Positions 53,835 to 64,000 are shown, counted from the stretch's first letter. The stretch is 64,000 bases of DNA from Xanthomonas boreopolis (GCA_014654535.1 BNBA01000021.1:1-64000), one strand, 5' to 3'. Numbers and translations: made by a program. Notes: generated by a model from the sequence alone, not told the origin.

Positions 53835-55529
53835 ATGCAAGCTTCCATCGTGGTCATCGCCGCCGGCGAACGCGGCATCGAGGCGGTCCTCGCCGCCGAA
53901 GCGCTGCGCCGCGCCGCGCGCCAGCGCGGGCTCGAGCTGGCCATCGAGATCCGCAGCGACCACGGCGTGACCGGCGCGCTTGCGGACGCGCAGGCGCGCG
54001 CCGCCGCGCAGGTGCTGGTGGTCGGCGATGGCGACGCGGACCTCGCGCGCTTCGGCGGCGCCGCGCTCGTCCGCGCCGGCCTGGGCGCGGTGCTGGACGA
54101 TCCGGCCGCCGCGCTGGCGCCGCTCGCGTCCGCCGCCACGGTACCGGCCGCGGGCAAGCGCATCGTCGCGGTCACCTCCTGCCCGACCGGCATCGCGCAC
54201 ACCTTCATGGCCGCCGAAGGATTGCAGCAGGCCGCGCAGGCGCTGGGCCATGCGATCCGGGTCGAGACCCAGGGTTCGGTCGGCGCGCAGGATGCGCTGA
54301 GCGAGGCCGAGATCCGCGACGCCGACCTGGTGCTGGTCGCCGCCGACCGCGAGGTGGACCTGTCGCGCTTCGCCGGCAAGCGCCTGTACCGCAGCGGCAC
54401 CAAGCCGGCGATCAACGACGGCCAGAACCTGATCCGCAAGGCGCTGGCCGAGGCCGGCGTGCATGCCGGCGCCGCAGGCGCCAAGGACGCCCCCGAGAAG
54501 ACCCAGGCCGCCGGCCCGTACAAGCACCTGATGACCGGCGTATCGTTCATGCTGCCGTTCGTCACCGCCGGCGGCCTGCTGATCGCGCTGGCGTTCGCGC
54601 TCGGCGGCATCTACGCCTTCGACGACGCGCACAAGGGCACGCTGGCCTGGTCGCTGTTCCAGATCGGCGCCAAGGCCGGCTTCACCCTGATGGTGCCGGC
54701 GCTGGCCGGCTACATCGCCTACTCCATCGCCGACCGCCCCGGCATCGCGCCGGGCATGATCGGCGGGCTGGTCGCGGCCAACATGGGCGCCGGCTTCATC
54801 GGCGGCATCCTGGCCGGCTTCATCGCCGGCTACGGCGTGCACTGGATCAACCGCACGCTGCGCCTGCCGCGCAGCCTGGAGGGCCTCAAGCCGGTACTGA
54901 TCCTGCCGGTGCTCGGCACGCTGCTGGTCGGCCTGCTGATGATGTACGTGATCGGCACGCCGGTGGCCGAACTGCTGGCCTGGCTGACCGGCTGGCTGCG
55001 CGGCATGCAGGGCAGCAGCGCGATCCTGCTCGGCCTGCTGCTGGGCGGGATGATGGCGGTGGACATGGGCGGGCCGGTCAACAAGGCCTCCTATGCGTTC
55101 TCCACCGCACTGATCTCCAGCCAGGTCTACACGCCGATGGCGGCGACGATGATCGGCGGCATGACCCCGCCGCTGGGCATCGCGCTGGCGACCTGGCTGT
55201 TCCGCAACCGCTTCACCCGCGAGGAACGCGGCACCGCCGGTGCCGCCGGCGTGCTCGGGCTGGCGTTCGTGACCGAAGGCGCGATCCCCTACGCCGCGCG
55301 CGATCCGCTGCGCACGATCCCGGCGCTGGTGCTCGGCTCCGCGGTCGCCGGCGCGATCTCGATGGCGGCGGGCGTCGAGCTGAAGGTGCCGCACGGCGGC
55401 GTGTTCGTGCTGCCGATCCCGAACGCGGTCACGCACCTGGGCATCTACCTGCTGGCGCTGCTGGCCGGCGTCGCCGTCACCGCCGTCGCCTTGCGCGTGC
55501 TGAAGAAGCCGGTCGCGAACTCGACCTGA
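53835..55529 (+). CDS. fruA: PTS fructose transporter subunit EIIBC
   Basis: This 564-residue membrane permease imports fructose as fructose-1-phosphate. A degenerate EIIB' domain (~1-105) is followed by EIIB with phosphorylated Cys116 (VAVTSCPTGIAHTFMAAEGL), a linker, and the EIIC membrane domain from about residue 228 (MTGVSFMLPFVTAGGLLIAL, GPVNKASYAFSTALISSQVY, FVTEGAIPYAARDPLR). It is the third gene of the fru operon; EIIA is supplied by FruB. Confidence 0.96.
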   Translation: MQASIVVIAAGERGIEAVLAAEALRRAARQRGLELAIEIRSDHGVTGALADAQARAAAQVLVVGDGDADLARFGGAALVRAGLGAVLDDPAAALAPLASAATVPAAGKRIVAVTSCPTGIAHTFMAAEGLQQAAQALGHAIRVETQGSVGAQDALSEAEIRDADLVLVAADREVDLSRFAGKRLYRSGTKPAINDGQNLIRKALAEAGVHAGAAGAKDAPEKTQAAGPYKHLMTGVSFMLPFVTAGGLLIALAFALGGIYAFDDAHKGTLAWSLFQIGAKAGFTLMVPALAGYIAYSIADRPGIAPGMIGGLVAANMGAGFIGGILAGFIAGYGVHWINRTLRLPRSLEGLKPVLILPVLGTLLVGLLMMYVIGTPVAELLAWLTGWLRGMQGSSAILLGLLLGGMMAVDMGGPVNKASYAFSTALISSQVYTPMAATMIGGMTPPLGIALATWLFRNRFTREERGTAGAAGVLGLAFVTEGAIPYAARDPLRTIPALVLGSAVAGAISMAAGVELKVPHGGVFVLPIPNAVTHLGIYLLALLAGVAVTAVALRVLKKPVANST

Positions 55530-55567
55530 CATTCCCGGCTCCTCCCGGCCGAGGCAGCGCCCGCCTC

Positions 55568-55647
55568 CGTCCCCGCGCAGGCGGGGATCCGGCGACCCGC
55601 GCCCGATTCCAGCCAGCCGCCGGATCTCCGCCCACGCGGGAACGAGG
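55568..55647. repeat. Family D inverted-arm repeat
   Basis: Arm CGTCCCCGCGCAGGCGGGGA (running to TCCGGCG) and an imperfect inverted arm (CGCCGGATCTCCGCCCACGC...) enclose a short spacer between fruA and oprB. It has the form of a small MITE-like element. Related copies are at 60744-60817 and, as one arm, 38296-38325. Confidence 0.65.
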
Positions 55648-55699
55648 CCTCCCGCATCGACCAAGCGCCCGACCACCGCCCCACCCTGGAGTCTCCGCC

Positions 55700-56947
55700 A
55701 TGCCCATCCCTTCCACCCCGCGCCTGCTGGCGATCGCGACCGCATGGGCGCTCGCGCCGCTGGCCCATGCGGACGACGTCTTCACTCCCAAGCTTTCCTA
55801 CACCGGCGAAGCGGCGGCCACGCTCGACGGCGGCAAGAAGAGCGGCAGCGCCTATGCCGGCCAGCTGATGTTCGGCGCCGACGTCGACCTCGATGCCGCC
55901 TTCGGCTGGCGCGGCGCCACGCTCAAGGCCTACGGCATCAACCGCCATGGCACCAACCTGGCCAGGAGCAGCACCGGCAACAGCACTTCGGTACAGGAGA
56001 TCTACGGCGGCCAGGGCACGCGCCTGGCCAACCTGACGCTGGAGCAGAAACTGTTCGGCGAGCGATTGGTGCTGGAGGCCGGACGCAGCGTCGCCAACAT
56101 CCACTTCCTCGGCTCGGAGCTGTGCCAGTATTTCCAGGGCAATTCCGCGTGCGGCAACCCGACCTACGTGTTCCGCACCAGCAACTTCACATGGTGGCCG
56201 GTGTCGAGCTGGATGGCGGACGCCACCGCCTGGGTCACGCCGGACGTCTACGTGCATGTCGGCGCCTACCAGGTCGACCCCAGCCAGGCCGAGGACGGCC
56301 AGCATGGCCTGAAGTGGAGCACGAACCAGGCCACCGGCTGGATCGTGCCCTACGCCATCGGCTGGCGCAGCCCCGCCTCGGCCCGGCTGAAGGCCAAGTA
56401 CGAGATCGGCGGCTGGCAGGACAACTCGAGCTACGACGATCCGCTGCGCGACGCCAACGGCATGCCGGCGCGCCTCAGCGGCCTCGACTACGCCAGCCGC
56501 CACGGCCGCTCCGGCGCGTTCGCGCGCTTCGAGCAGCAGCTCACCGGCGATGGCGACGGGCGCGGTCTGACCGTGTTCGGCGCGGTACTGAAAGGCACCT
56601 CCGGCCAGTTGATCGAAGACTGGTTCCTGCAAGCCGGGCTGGTGCAGAAAGGCACCTTCGCCAGTCGCCCGCAGGACAACATCGCCTTCGTCGTGACCCG
56701 GCAGAAGTACAGCGGCATCGCGCTGGAAGACCTGCGCCTGGCCCGTGCCGCGGCCGGCGGCAGCGGCACCCCGCACGACAGCCAGGTCATGATGGAACTG
56801 AGCTACGGCATCCAGGTCACGCCGAAGCTGCGGATCGCGCCGAACCTGCACTACATCGTGCACCCGGACCAGTTCGACGAACCCGCGCGCCTGCACGACC
56901 TGCCGAACGCGCTGATCGCGGGCATGCGGATCGATTGGAGCCTGTAG
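55700..56947 (+). CDS. oprB: Carbohydrate-selective porin, OprB family
   Basis: This 415-residue outer-membrane protein has a signal peptide cleaved after PLAHA. FTPKLSYTGEAAATLDGG, EQKLFGERLVLEAGRSVANI and LSYGIQVTPKLRIAPNLHYI fit the OprB fold, and the final residues IAGMRIDWSL look like a closing beta strand. Its place after fruBKA suggests it admits fructose or related sugars across the outer membrane. The 170-base gap after fruA may hold its own promoter. Confidence 0.92.
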   Translation: MPIPSTPRLLAIATAWALAPLAHADDVFTPKLSYTGEAAATLDGGKKSGSAYAGQLMFGADVDLDAAFGWRGATLKAYGINRHGTNLARSSTGNSTSVQEIYGGQGTRLANLTLEQKLFGERLVLEAGRSVANIHFLGSELCQYFQGNSACGNPTYVFRTSNFTWWPVSSWMADATAWVTPDVYVHVGAYQVDPSQAEDGQHGLKWSTNQATGWIVPYAIGWRSPASARLKAKYEIGGWQDNSSYDDPLRDANGMPARLSGLDYASRHGRSGAFARFEQQLTGDGDGRGLTVFGAVLKGTSGQLIEDWFLQAGLVQKGTFASRPQDNIAFVVTRQKYSGIALEDLRLARAAAGGSGTPHDSQVMMELSYGIQVTPKLRIAPNLHYIVHPDQFDEPARLHDLPNALIAGMRIDWSL

Positions 56948-57157
56948 GGCCGCGCCGTGGCGGGCAGATGATGCTCCCGCCGCCGCAGAGGATCTCTCCG
57001 CATGGCGGCGCGCCCGGCTCCCTGGCCTCCGGGCCCCGCCGTTGCGCGTCCTCGTTCGCAACGGCGGAGCCAGCGGATGCTCCGCCCGGGAGCGCCGCAT
57101 GGGGCTCGCAAGCGCGAGAGGAGAAAGCCCCGCCAGCCGAACAAACGCCGGCGAAGC

Positions 57158-57182
57158 CGGTCGGACTGAAGTCCCTCCCGCA
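57158..57182. repeat. REPIN-like half element, family A
   Basis: A single arm, GGTCGGACTGAAGTCCCTCC plus CGCA, without its partner. It lies in the 319-base gap between oprB and secF, which otherwise holds only GC-rich sequence and the secF terminator. Confidence 0.55.
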
Positions 57183-57207
57183 AGGCTTCCTCGGTTGCCA
57201 CGAAAAA

Positions 57208-57231
57208 AGCCGCGCCCTTTCGGGCGCGGCT
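57208..57231 (-). terminator. Intrinsic terminator after secF
   Basis: A perfect 10-bp stem (AGCCGCGCCC, loop of four, GGGCGCGGCT) followed on the minus strand by TTTTTTCG, 36 bases after the secF stop. This is the clearest Rho-independent terminator in the window and ends the queA-tgt-yajC-secD-secF transcript. Confidence 0.9.
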
Positions 57232-57266
57232 TCGCGTTTCGTTGCGCGGCCGAACGCCAGCGCCGA

Positions 57267-58235
57267 TCAAGGCCGGCGCGCCAGCGCCTCCACGTCCTTG
57301 GCCTTCGGCAGCAGGTCCTGCTTGCTGACCGCGAACGGCCCGATCGACAGCAGCGGCACCGCCACGATCACCGAGGACACCACCACGATCACCGCACCGA
57401 CCATGTGGGTCTCGGCCAGGCCTTCCATCGACGAACCGCCGTACAGGTACAGCGCCAGCGCCGACAGGAAGAACATCACCGCGGTGATGATCGTGCGCGA
57501 CAGGGTCTGGTTGATCGAGCGGTTCAGCACTTCCAGCGGCTCCACGCGCAGGCTGCGGAAGTTCTCGCGGACGCGGTCGAACACCACGATGATGTCGTTG
57601 ATCGCGAAGCCCATCACCGACAGCAGGCCGGCCAGCACGGTCAGGTCGAACTCGCGGCCGAGCAGCGACATGTAGGCGATGGTCAGGATCAGGTCGAAGA
57701 ACGCGGTCAGGCTCGCCACCACCGCGAACTTCCACTCGAAGCGGAACGCGATGTAGATCAGGAAGCCCACCAGCATGAAGATCGTCGCATAGACGCCGTT
57801 CATCGCCAGGTCCTTGCCGACCTGCGGGCCGACGAACTCGCCCGGCTGCACCGTGGCCGGGTTGTCGGGGCTGGAGACGGCCTGGCGGACCTGCTCGGCG
57901 ACCTGGCGCGAGGCGTCGTCGGCGTTGTTGTGCTCGCCGTGCGGCTGCAGGCGGACCATCACGTCGTTGCCGCCGCCGACGCTCTGCGCCTGCGCGCCCT
58001 CGAAGCCGGCCGCGGCCAGCTTCTCGCGGACGGCGTCGACGTCGACCGGCTTGTCGAAGTGGGTGCGCACCACGGTACCGCCGGTGAACTCCAGCGCGTA
58101 GTTGAAGCCCTTCATGCCGATGATCGCGATCGACGCCGCCAGCAGCACCAGCATCAGCACCAGCACCGGCTTGCGGTGGCGCATGAAGTCGATCTTGGTG
58201 TCGTTCGGGATGAGGTGGAGCGGGAACAATTTCAT
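57267..58235 (-). CDS. secF: Protein translocase subunit SecF
   Basis: This 322-residue inner-membrane protein works with SecD to drive late steps of Sec export with the proton gradient. It has six membrane segments. The first is LVLMLVLLAASIAIIGMKGF, followed by the conserved YALEFTGGTVVRTHFDKPVD. SVMGFAINDIIVVFDRVREN is typical of TM4-5. It follows secD after 93 bases that contain a family C hairpin. Confidence 0.96.
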   Translation of the reverse strand: MKLFPLHLIPNDTKIDFMRHRKPVLVLMLVLLAASIAIIGMKGFNYALEFTGGTVVRTHFDKPVDVDAVREKLAAAGFEGAQAQSVGGGNDVMVRLQPHGEHNNADDASRQVAEQVRQAVSSPDNPATVQPGEFVGPQVGKDLAMNGVYATIFMLVGFLIYIAFRFEWKFAVVASLTAFFDLILTIAYMSLLGREFDLTVLAGLLSVMGFAINDIIVVFDRVRENFRSLRVEPLEVLNRSINQTLSRTIITAVMFFLSALALYLYGGSSMEGLAETHMVGAVIVVVSSVIVAVPLLSIGPFAVSKQDLLPKAKDVEALARRP

Positions 58236-58250
58236 GCCATGTTCTTCCGT

Positions 58251-58297
58251 TTTAAAAGTCCGCGCACGGATGCGCGGGCTTCTGCGAGGGACTCGCG
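58251..58297 (-). repeat. Family C hairpin element between secD and secF
   Basis: On the minus strand, after the secD stop: GCGAGTCCCTCGC, a short spacer, CCGCGCATCCGTGCGCGG (7-bp stem, loop of four) and ACTTTTAAAA. It resembles an intrinsic terminator or attenuator within the operon and is nearly the same as 21618-21660. Confidence 0.75.
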
Positions 58298-58328
58298 TTG
58301 AAGGGCGGGCGCTTGCGATGCACTCGCA

Positions 58329-60173
58329 TCAGATAGCAACGGTCTTGAGCTTCTTGCGACGGCTGTAGATCAGCGTCGCCAGCGCGCGCGACACGGTGAT
58401 CGCGGTGAACATCGAGGCGAAGATGCCGATGATCATGGTCAGCGCGAAGCCCTTCAGCGGACCGGTGCCGAACGCGTACAGCGCCACGCCGACGATCAGA
58501 CCGGTCAGGTTGGCGTCGAGGATGGTGCCTCCGGCCTTGTCGTAGCCGGCCACGATCGCCGACTTGGGCGGCATGCCGTGTCGCAGTTCCTCGCGGATGC
58601 GCTCGTTGATCAGCACGTTGGCGTCCACCGACAGGCCCACCGACAGCGCCAGGCCGGCGAAGCCCGGCAGCGTCATCGTCGCGCCGAACAGCGACATCAC
58701 CGAGACCACGATCAGCAGGTTGAACAGCAGCGCCACCGAGGTGATCGCGCCGAACACGCGGTAGTAGACGGTGAAGAACACCAGCGTGAACAGGAACGAG
58801 AACACCACCGCCTGGATGCCGCGCTCGACGTTCTCCGCGCCCAGGCTCGGGCCGATCACGTATTCCTCGACGAAATCCATCGGCGCGGCCAGCGAGCCGG
58901 CGCGCAGCAGCTTGGCCAGGTTCTCGGCCTCGGTCTTCTCCAGGCCGGTGGTCTGGAAGTTCTTGCCGAACACGCCGGCGATGCGGGTCGGCGCCAGCGC
59001 CTCTTCCTTGACCCGGACGCTGCGCACTTCCTTGCCGTCGACCATCGTCACGGTCGGGATGCGCTCGATGTAGACCACCGACATCAGCTTGCCGACGTTG
59101 GCGCTGGTGTAGTCGAACATGCGCTGGCCGGCGAAGTTGTTGAGGGTGACGCTGACCGCCGGCAGGCCGTTCTGGTCGGTACCGACGGTCGCGTTGACCA
59201 TCTGGTCGCCCGAGACCAGCACGCGCTTGCTCAGCAGCACCGGCGCGCCGCTGTCGCGCAGGCGGTAGACCTTGGCTTCCGGCGGGATGTTGCCGGTGCG
59301 CACCGCGTCCTCGGCGTTGCCGTCGACCACGCCGCGGAACTCCAGCGTGGCGGTGGCGCCGATCAGGCGCTTGGCCTCGGCGGTATCCTGCACGCCCGGC
59401 AGTTCGACCACGATGCGGTCCTCGCCCTGGCGCTGGATGATCGGCTCGGCCACGCCCAGCTCGTTGACGCGGTTGCGCAGCGTGGTCAGGTTCTGCTCGA
59501 TCGCGCCGCTGGCGATCTGCTGCAGCTCCGCCTGCGGCACGGTCACCGCGATGGCGTTGCCGGAGACCGCGTAGTTCAGGGTCGGCTGCGCCTTGGCCAG
59601 CGCGGCGCGCGCGGCGTCCGCGTCGGCGCCCTCGCCCAGTTGCACCTGGATGCTGTTGTCGGCACGGCGGTCGACGCTGCGGTAGACGATGCGGGCATCG
59701 CGCAGCGTGGTGCGGATGTCCTCGGCGAAGCCGTCCAGGCGCTTGTCCAGCGCGGCCTTCTGGTCGACCTGCAGCGCGAAGTGCACGCCGCCGACCAGGT
59801 CCAGGCCGAGCACCATGGGCTTGCCGCCCAGCCTGGCCAGCCAGTCCGGCACGGTCGAGGCCAGGTTGAGCGCGACCGTGTAGTTCTCGCCGGTCTTCTG
59901 CCGCAGCACGTCGTTGGCGCGGGTCTGCGCCTCCAGCGACGGCAGCCGCACGATCAGGCTGTCGCCTTCCTTGGCCACGGACTTCGGCGCGATGCCGGCC
60001 GCGGCCAGGTCGGCGCTCACGCGCTCGCGCAACGCATCGTCGATCTGCCCGCCGCGGTTGGCGGTGATCTGCACGGACGGGTCCTTCTGGTAGACGTTGG
60101 GCAGCGCGTACAGCGTGCTCAGCACCAGCACGACCAGGATCAGGAAATATTTCCAGCGGGGAAATTCGAGCAT
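58329..60173 (-). CDS. secD: Protein translocase subunit SecD
   Basis: This 614-residue partner of SecF has an N-terminal membrane segment (WKYFLILVVLVLSTLYALPN), a large periplasmic region with P1 head (MVLGLDLVGGVHFALQVD; LPGVQDTAEAKRLIGATATL), and five C-terminal membrane segments (GFAGLALSVGLSVDANVLIN; GTGPLKGFALTMIIGIFASM). Length matches E. coli SecD (615). It follows yajC by 58 bases. Confidence 0.97.
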   Translation of the reverse strand: MLEFPRWKYFLILVVLVLSTLYALPNVYQKDPSVQITANRGGQIDDALRERVSADLAAAGIAPKSVAKEGDSLIVRLPSLEAQTRANDVLRQKTGENYTVALNLASTVPDWLARLGGKPMVLGLDLVGGVHFALQVDQKAALDKRLDGFAEDIRTTLRDARIVYRSVDRRADNSIQVQLGEGADADAARAALAKAQPTLNYAVSGNAIAVTVPQAELQQIASGAIEQNLTTLRNRVNELGVAEPIIQRQGEDRIVVELPGVQDTAEAKRLIGATATLEFRGVVDGNAEDAVRTGNIPPEAKVYRLRDSGAPVLLSKRVLVSGDQMVNATVGTDQNGLPAVSVTLNNFAGQRMFDYTSANVGKLMSVVYIERIPTVTMVDGKEVRSVRVKEEALAPTRIAGVFGKNFQTTGLEKTEAENLAKLLRAGSLAAPMDFVEEYVIGPSLGAENVERGIQAVVFSFLFTLVFFTVYYRVFGAITSVALLFNLLIVVSVMSLFGATMTLPGFAGLALSVGLSVDANVLINERIREELRHGMPPKSAIVAGYDKAGGTILDANLTGLIVGVALYAFGTGPLKGFALTMIIGIFASMFTAITVSRALATLIYSRRKKLKTVAI

Positions 60174-60231
60174 TGCGACGGTCCCGCGCGGCGCCTTCCC
60201 GGCGCCGCGCCTAGCGTTGGGTGAGGATCGA

Positions 60232-60582
60232 TCAGTTGGCGGACTTCAGCGTGCCCTTCGGCAGCACGTGGCCGATGGCGCCCTTCTGCACGCGCACGCG
60301 CACGTTGTCGGCCACCTCGACGGTGACGAAGTTGTCGCCGATATCGCTGACGATGCCGGCGATGCCGCCGTTGGTGATGACTTCGTCGCCGCGGGACAGC
60401 TTGTCCAGCATGGCCTTGTGCTCCTTCTGCCGCTTCATCTGCGGGCGGATCATCAGGAAGTACATCACCGCGATCAGGATGATCGGGAACAGCAGCGTGG
60501 TGAGCCCCATGGAGCCCTGGGCCGGCGCACCACCAGCGGTCTGCGCCTGGGCGGCGGGGATCAGGAAATCGAGCAGGTTCAT
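60232..60582 (-). CDS. yajC: Sec translocase accessory subunit YajC
   Basis: This 116-residue protein associates with SecDF. One membrane segment (LTTLLFPIILIAVMYFLMIR) is followed by the cytoplasmic motif RPQMKRQKEHKAMLDKLSRG and a beta-rich tail with DEVITNGGIAGIVSDIGDNF. It lies between tgt and secD in the conserved order. The 240-base gap to tgt contains a family D repeat. Confidence 0.95.
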   Translation of the reverse strand: MNLLDFLIPAAQAQTAGGAPAQGSMGLTTLLFPIILIAVMYFLMIRPQMKRQKEHKAMLDKLSRGDEVITNGGIAGIVSDIGDNFVTVEVADNVRVRVQKGAIGHVLPKGTLKSAN

Positions 60583-60743
60583 CAGGTTGCTTCCTATCGT
60601 TGGTTGCCGGCCTGCCCGGAGGCGTGCCGGCCGTTGTGGTCCCCGCCGGGGCGGAGGTCAGCCGCGAAGTATGCCATGGGTTTATGCAAGCCCTCTCGGG
60701 ACCCGCGTCTCCCTGCCAGGGAGACAGCTTGAGGGCCCCGGCC

Positions 60744-60817
60744 ATCGTCCCGCGGGGATCCAGTGCCCTGCCGCGGCAAAGCCCCAAGTCGCTGGGTCCC
60801 CGCTCGCGGGGACGACG
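60744..60817. repeat. Family D inverted-arm repeat
   Basis: CGTCCCGCGGGGATCCAGTG and an inverted arm (CGCTGGGTCCCCGCTCGCGG...) flank CCCTGCCGCGGCAAAGCCCC between tgt and yajC. It has the same arms as 55568-55647. I see nothing else in the gap. Confidence 0.6.
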
Positions 60818-60822
60818 ACCGG

Positions 60823-62058
<1,236 letters not shown>

Positions 62059-63194
62059 ACCCCACAGCAGCATCGCGTCGCCATAGCTGAAGAAGCGGTA
62101 GCGCTGCTCGACCGCGTGGCGGTAGGCCTCGAAGATGCGTTCGCGGCCGGCGAAGGCCGAGACCATCATCAACAGCGTGCTCTCGGGCAGGTGGAAGTTG
62201 GTCACCATCGCATCGACGCTGCGGATGCGATAGCCCGGGATGATGAAGATCTGGGTCTCGCCGGCGAACGGCTGCAGCTCGCCATCGCGCATCGCGCTCT
62301 CCAGCGAGCGCACCACGGTCGTGCCCACCGCGATCACCCGCCCGCCGCGGGCGCGGGTGCGGCGCACCTGCTCCACCACCTCGGCGCCGACGTTGAGCCA
62401 TTCGCGGTGCATGACGTGCTGGTCGAGCGATTCCACCCGCACCGGCTGGAACGTGCCGGCGCCGACGTGCAGGGTGACGTGGCCGAACTCGACGCCGCGC
62501 TCGCGCAGGCGTTCCAGCAGCGGCTCGTCGAAATGCAGGCCCGCGGTCGGCGCGGCCACCGCGCCGACCTCCCGGGCGAACACGGTCTGGTAGCGCTCGC
62601 GGTCGTCCAGGCCGGGTTCGCGGCGGATGTACGGCGGCAGCGGCAGGCGCCCGGCGTGCAACAGCCACTGTTCCAGCGGCTCCGCCACCTCGAAGCGCAG
62701 CACGTAGAACTCGCCGTCGCGGCCCAGCACCTCGGCCTCGCCGCCGGCATCGAGCGCGATCCGGCTGCCGGCCTTGGGCGACTTGCTCGCGCCGATCTGC
62801 GCCCGCGCCTGCTGCGCGCCGAGCAGGCGCTCGATCAGGATCTCGACCCGCCCGCCGCTGGCCTTGTGGCCGAACAGCCGGGCCGGGATCACCCGGGTGT
62901 CGTTGAAGATCAGCAGGTCGCCGGGATTCAGCAGCTCCGGCAGATCGCGCACGTGGCGGTCGTCCAGCGCGGCCGGCGCCGGCGGAACCACCAGCAACCG
63001 GCTGGCGGAGCGCTCGGCCAATGGGGCCTGGGCGATCAGTTCTTCGGGCAGTTCGTAGCGGAAATCGGACTTCTTCAACGCAAGGGGCAAGGAGCTTTCG
63101 GGGGTGGCATTGTAGCGGCCGGGGCTCGGGAGCCGGGACCGGGGACTCGGGCAAGCGCTTCGGTCCCGATCGCTTGCCAGGCGACATGGGTTCC

Positions 63195-63247
63195 TGCAGG
63201 AGGGACTCCAGTCCCGGCAGTGGGCCGGTACCGAAGCCCGTCCCACA
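63195..63247. repeat. REPIN-like palindrome, family A (degenerate)
   Basis: TGCAGGAGGGACTCCAGTCC and a shortened inverted partner ending CCGTCCCACA lie in the 251-base gap between queA and the Lrp-type gene. Nothing else is recognisable there. Confidence 0.6.
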
Positions 63248-63329
63248 GCGGGCCTCCCGCCGGAACAGGCTTTCCGTGCCCCCGTTCCCCCGTGTTCCAG
63301 GCTCCGTGTCCTCCGAGACCCGGCCCCAC

Positions 63330-63761
63330 TCACCGCGCGAACTTGGTCGACAGTACGATCGCCGACGTGGTGCGCTCCACGCCATCGAGCGCGCCGATGC
63401 GGTCGGTCAGCACGTCCATTTCGCTCACGGTCGGTGCCGCGCCGAGCGCCACCAGGTCGAACGGGCCGCTGACCGAGTGCAGTTCGCGTACCTCGGGGAT
63501 GGCCTGCAGCGCCTTCACCACCTGCGGCATGTGCTTGGGCAGCACGGTGATCATGATGTGGGCGCGGATGTAGGCCTGCTCCACCGCGTCGTCCACCCGC
63601 ACGGTGTAGCCGCGGATGATGCCCTGGCGCTCCAGCTTCTCGATCCGGCTCTGCACCGTGGTGCGCGACACCCCGAGCCGGCGCGCAATCTGCGCGGTGG
63701 AGGCGCGGGCGTCCTCGCGCAGCAGGGCAAGCAAGGCCTCGTCGGCTGCCGTGAGTTTCAT
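63330..63761 (-). CDS. Lrp/AsnC-family transcriptional regulator
   Basis: This encodes 143 residues from the ATG at 63761 ([20 protein letters not shown]), which has AAGGAG 11 bases upstream; an in-frame TTG at 63770 is less likely. The HTH is [20 protein letters not shown]. The C-terminal RAM domain ([30 protein letters not shown]) binds amino acids. It probably regulates the divergent gene at 63929. The effector is unknown. Confidence 0.92.
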   Translation of the reverse strand: MKLTAADEALLALLREDARASTAQIARRLGVSRTTVQSRIEKLERQGIIRGYTVRVDDAVEQAYIRAHIMITVLPKHMPQVVKALQAIPEVRELHSVSGPFDLVALGAAPTVSEMDVLTDRIGALDGVERTTSAIVLSTKFAR

Positions 63762-63775
63762 TTTTGCCAAACTCC

Positions 63776-63834
63776 TTCGTCGAAACGACGAAACATTCCG
63801 GGATTATGCACGGATCATAGCTGCCAAACGACGA
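63776..63834. promoter_or_regulatory. Candidate Lrp-type operator region
   Basis: TTCGTCGAAACGACGAA (63776-63792) is a 6+5+6 palindrome directly upstream of the lrp-like start. Its half AAACGACGA recurs at 63826-63834, 43 bases on, about four helical turns. Repeated phased half-sites suit an octameric Lrp protein. Confidence 0.45.
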
Positions 63835-63928
63835 GTCCCTCCCTCTACATTAGACAAGTCCCCCGTCGAACCCGCCCATCCGGCGCGCGTCCGGGGAAAC
63901 CGAAATCCGCCACAACCCGGAGAGCCGC

Positions 63929-64000
63929 ATGTCCCTGATCGACACCCTCGCCCCGTTGCGCGCCCACGCCGGCAGCCGCCTCACCGATGGCCTGGACGAC
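63929..64000 (+). CDS. Unidentified gene, 5' end only
   Basis: An ATG at 63929 with GGAGAG six bases upstream opens a frame of 24 codons (MSLIDTLAPLRAHAGSRLTD...) to the window edge. It is divergent from the Lrp-type regulator, so it is probably its target, perhaps in amino-acid metabolism. The sequence is too short to identify. Confidence 0.6.
   Translation, partial: MSLIDTLAPLRAHAGSRLTDGLDD

Noticed and set aside
63079-63333. N-terminal extension of queA
   Set aside because: The frame stays open to 63333, but the extra residues translate a decayed REPIN-like repeat and QueA normally begins at [10 protein letters not shown].

Overview
The window comes from a high-GC gammaproteobacterium, almost certainly of the family Xanthomonadaceae/Lysobacteraceae (Lysobacter, Luteimonas or Thermomonas type); the genus cannot be fixed by reading alone. 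Support: a three-domain fruB (EIIA-HPr-EI) with fruK, fruA and an OprB-type porin; the smc/zipA/ligA neighbourhood with an unusually long LigA; kynurenine-pathway genes; and many palindromic intergenic repeats of the kind common in this family. I see no rRNA, tRNA, CRISPR array, prophage or integrative element. The only transposon trace is a transposase tail at the left edge.

Layout. 1-4.2 kb: transposase end, a small secreted protein, a TonB-like exported protein and the membrane PQQ glucose dehydrogenase (gcd). 4.2-9.3 kb: gyrA (with a natural Ala83), mtnA and a DUF3011 secreted protein, all on the minus strand. 9.4-19 kb: epmA, an acetyltransferase, ligA, zipA and smc on the minus strand, interrupted by a plus-strand Tat-exported aminotransferase gene between ligA and zipA. 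19.2-20.9 kb: a LysR regulator divergent from an NAD(P)H/FMN reductase, with a perfect palindromic LysR box between them. 21-24.5 kb: the rpsF-rpsR-rplI ribosomal operon, an IscA-type protein and asnS. 24.5-26.9 kb: a run of tiny overlapping genes, a PaiB-type flavoprotein and beta-carbonic anhydrase. 26.9-30.3 kb: haaO-kynU-kmo. 30.6-38.2 kb: sbcB, several poorly characterised genes, a spermidine-synthase-like gene, a 5'-nucleotidase with a 17-copy heptanucleotide repeat at its start, and nadK. 38.5-43.5 kb: the giant NAD-dependent glutamate dehydrogenase. 43.8-48.9 kb: a TetR-RND efflux operon. 49.1-57 kb: the fructose regulon with clear FruR operators. 57.2-63.1 kb: queA-tgt-yajC-secD-secF in the classical order. 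63.3-64 kb: an Lrp-type regulator divergent from a gene cut by the window edge.

Most of the window is conserved chromosomal backbone. The less ordinary material is between the genes. There are two REPIN-like palindrome families (A and B) whose stems differ by compensated base pairs. A terminator-like hairpin (C) sits between co-directional genes in three operons. A larger inverted-arm repeat (D) occurs at two loci, with a lone arm at a third. GATTCGG simple repeats abut or run into the ends of two genes. I found no defence system or other clearly new gene system. The best leads are the possible phase-variable 5'-nucleotidase start, the repeat families, and the natural GyrA Ala83.
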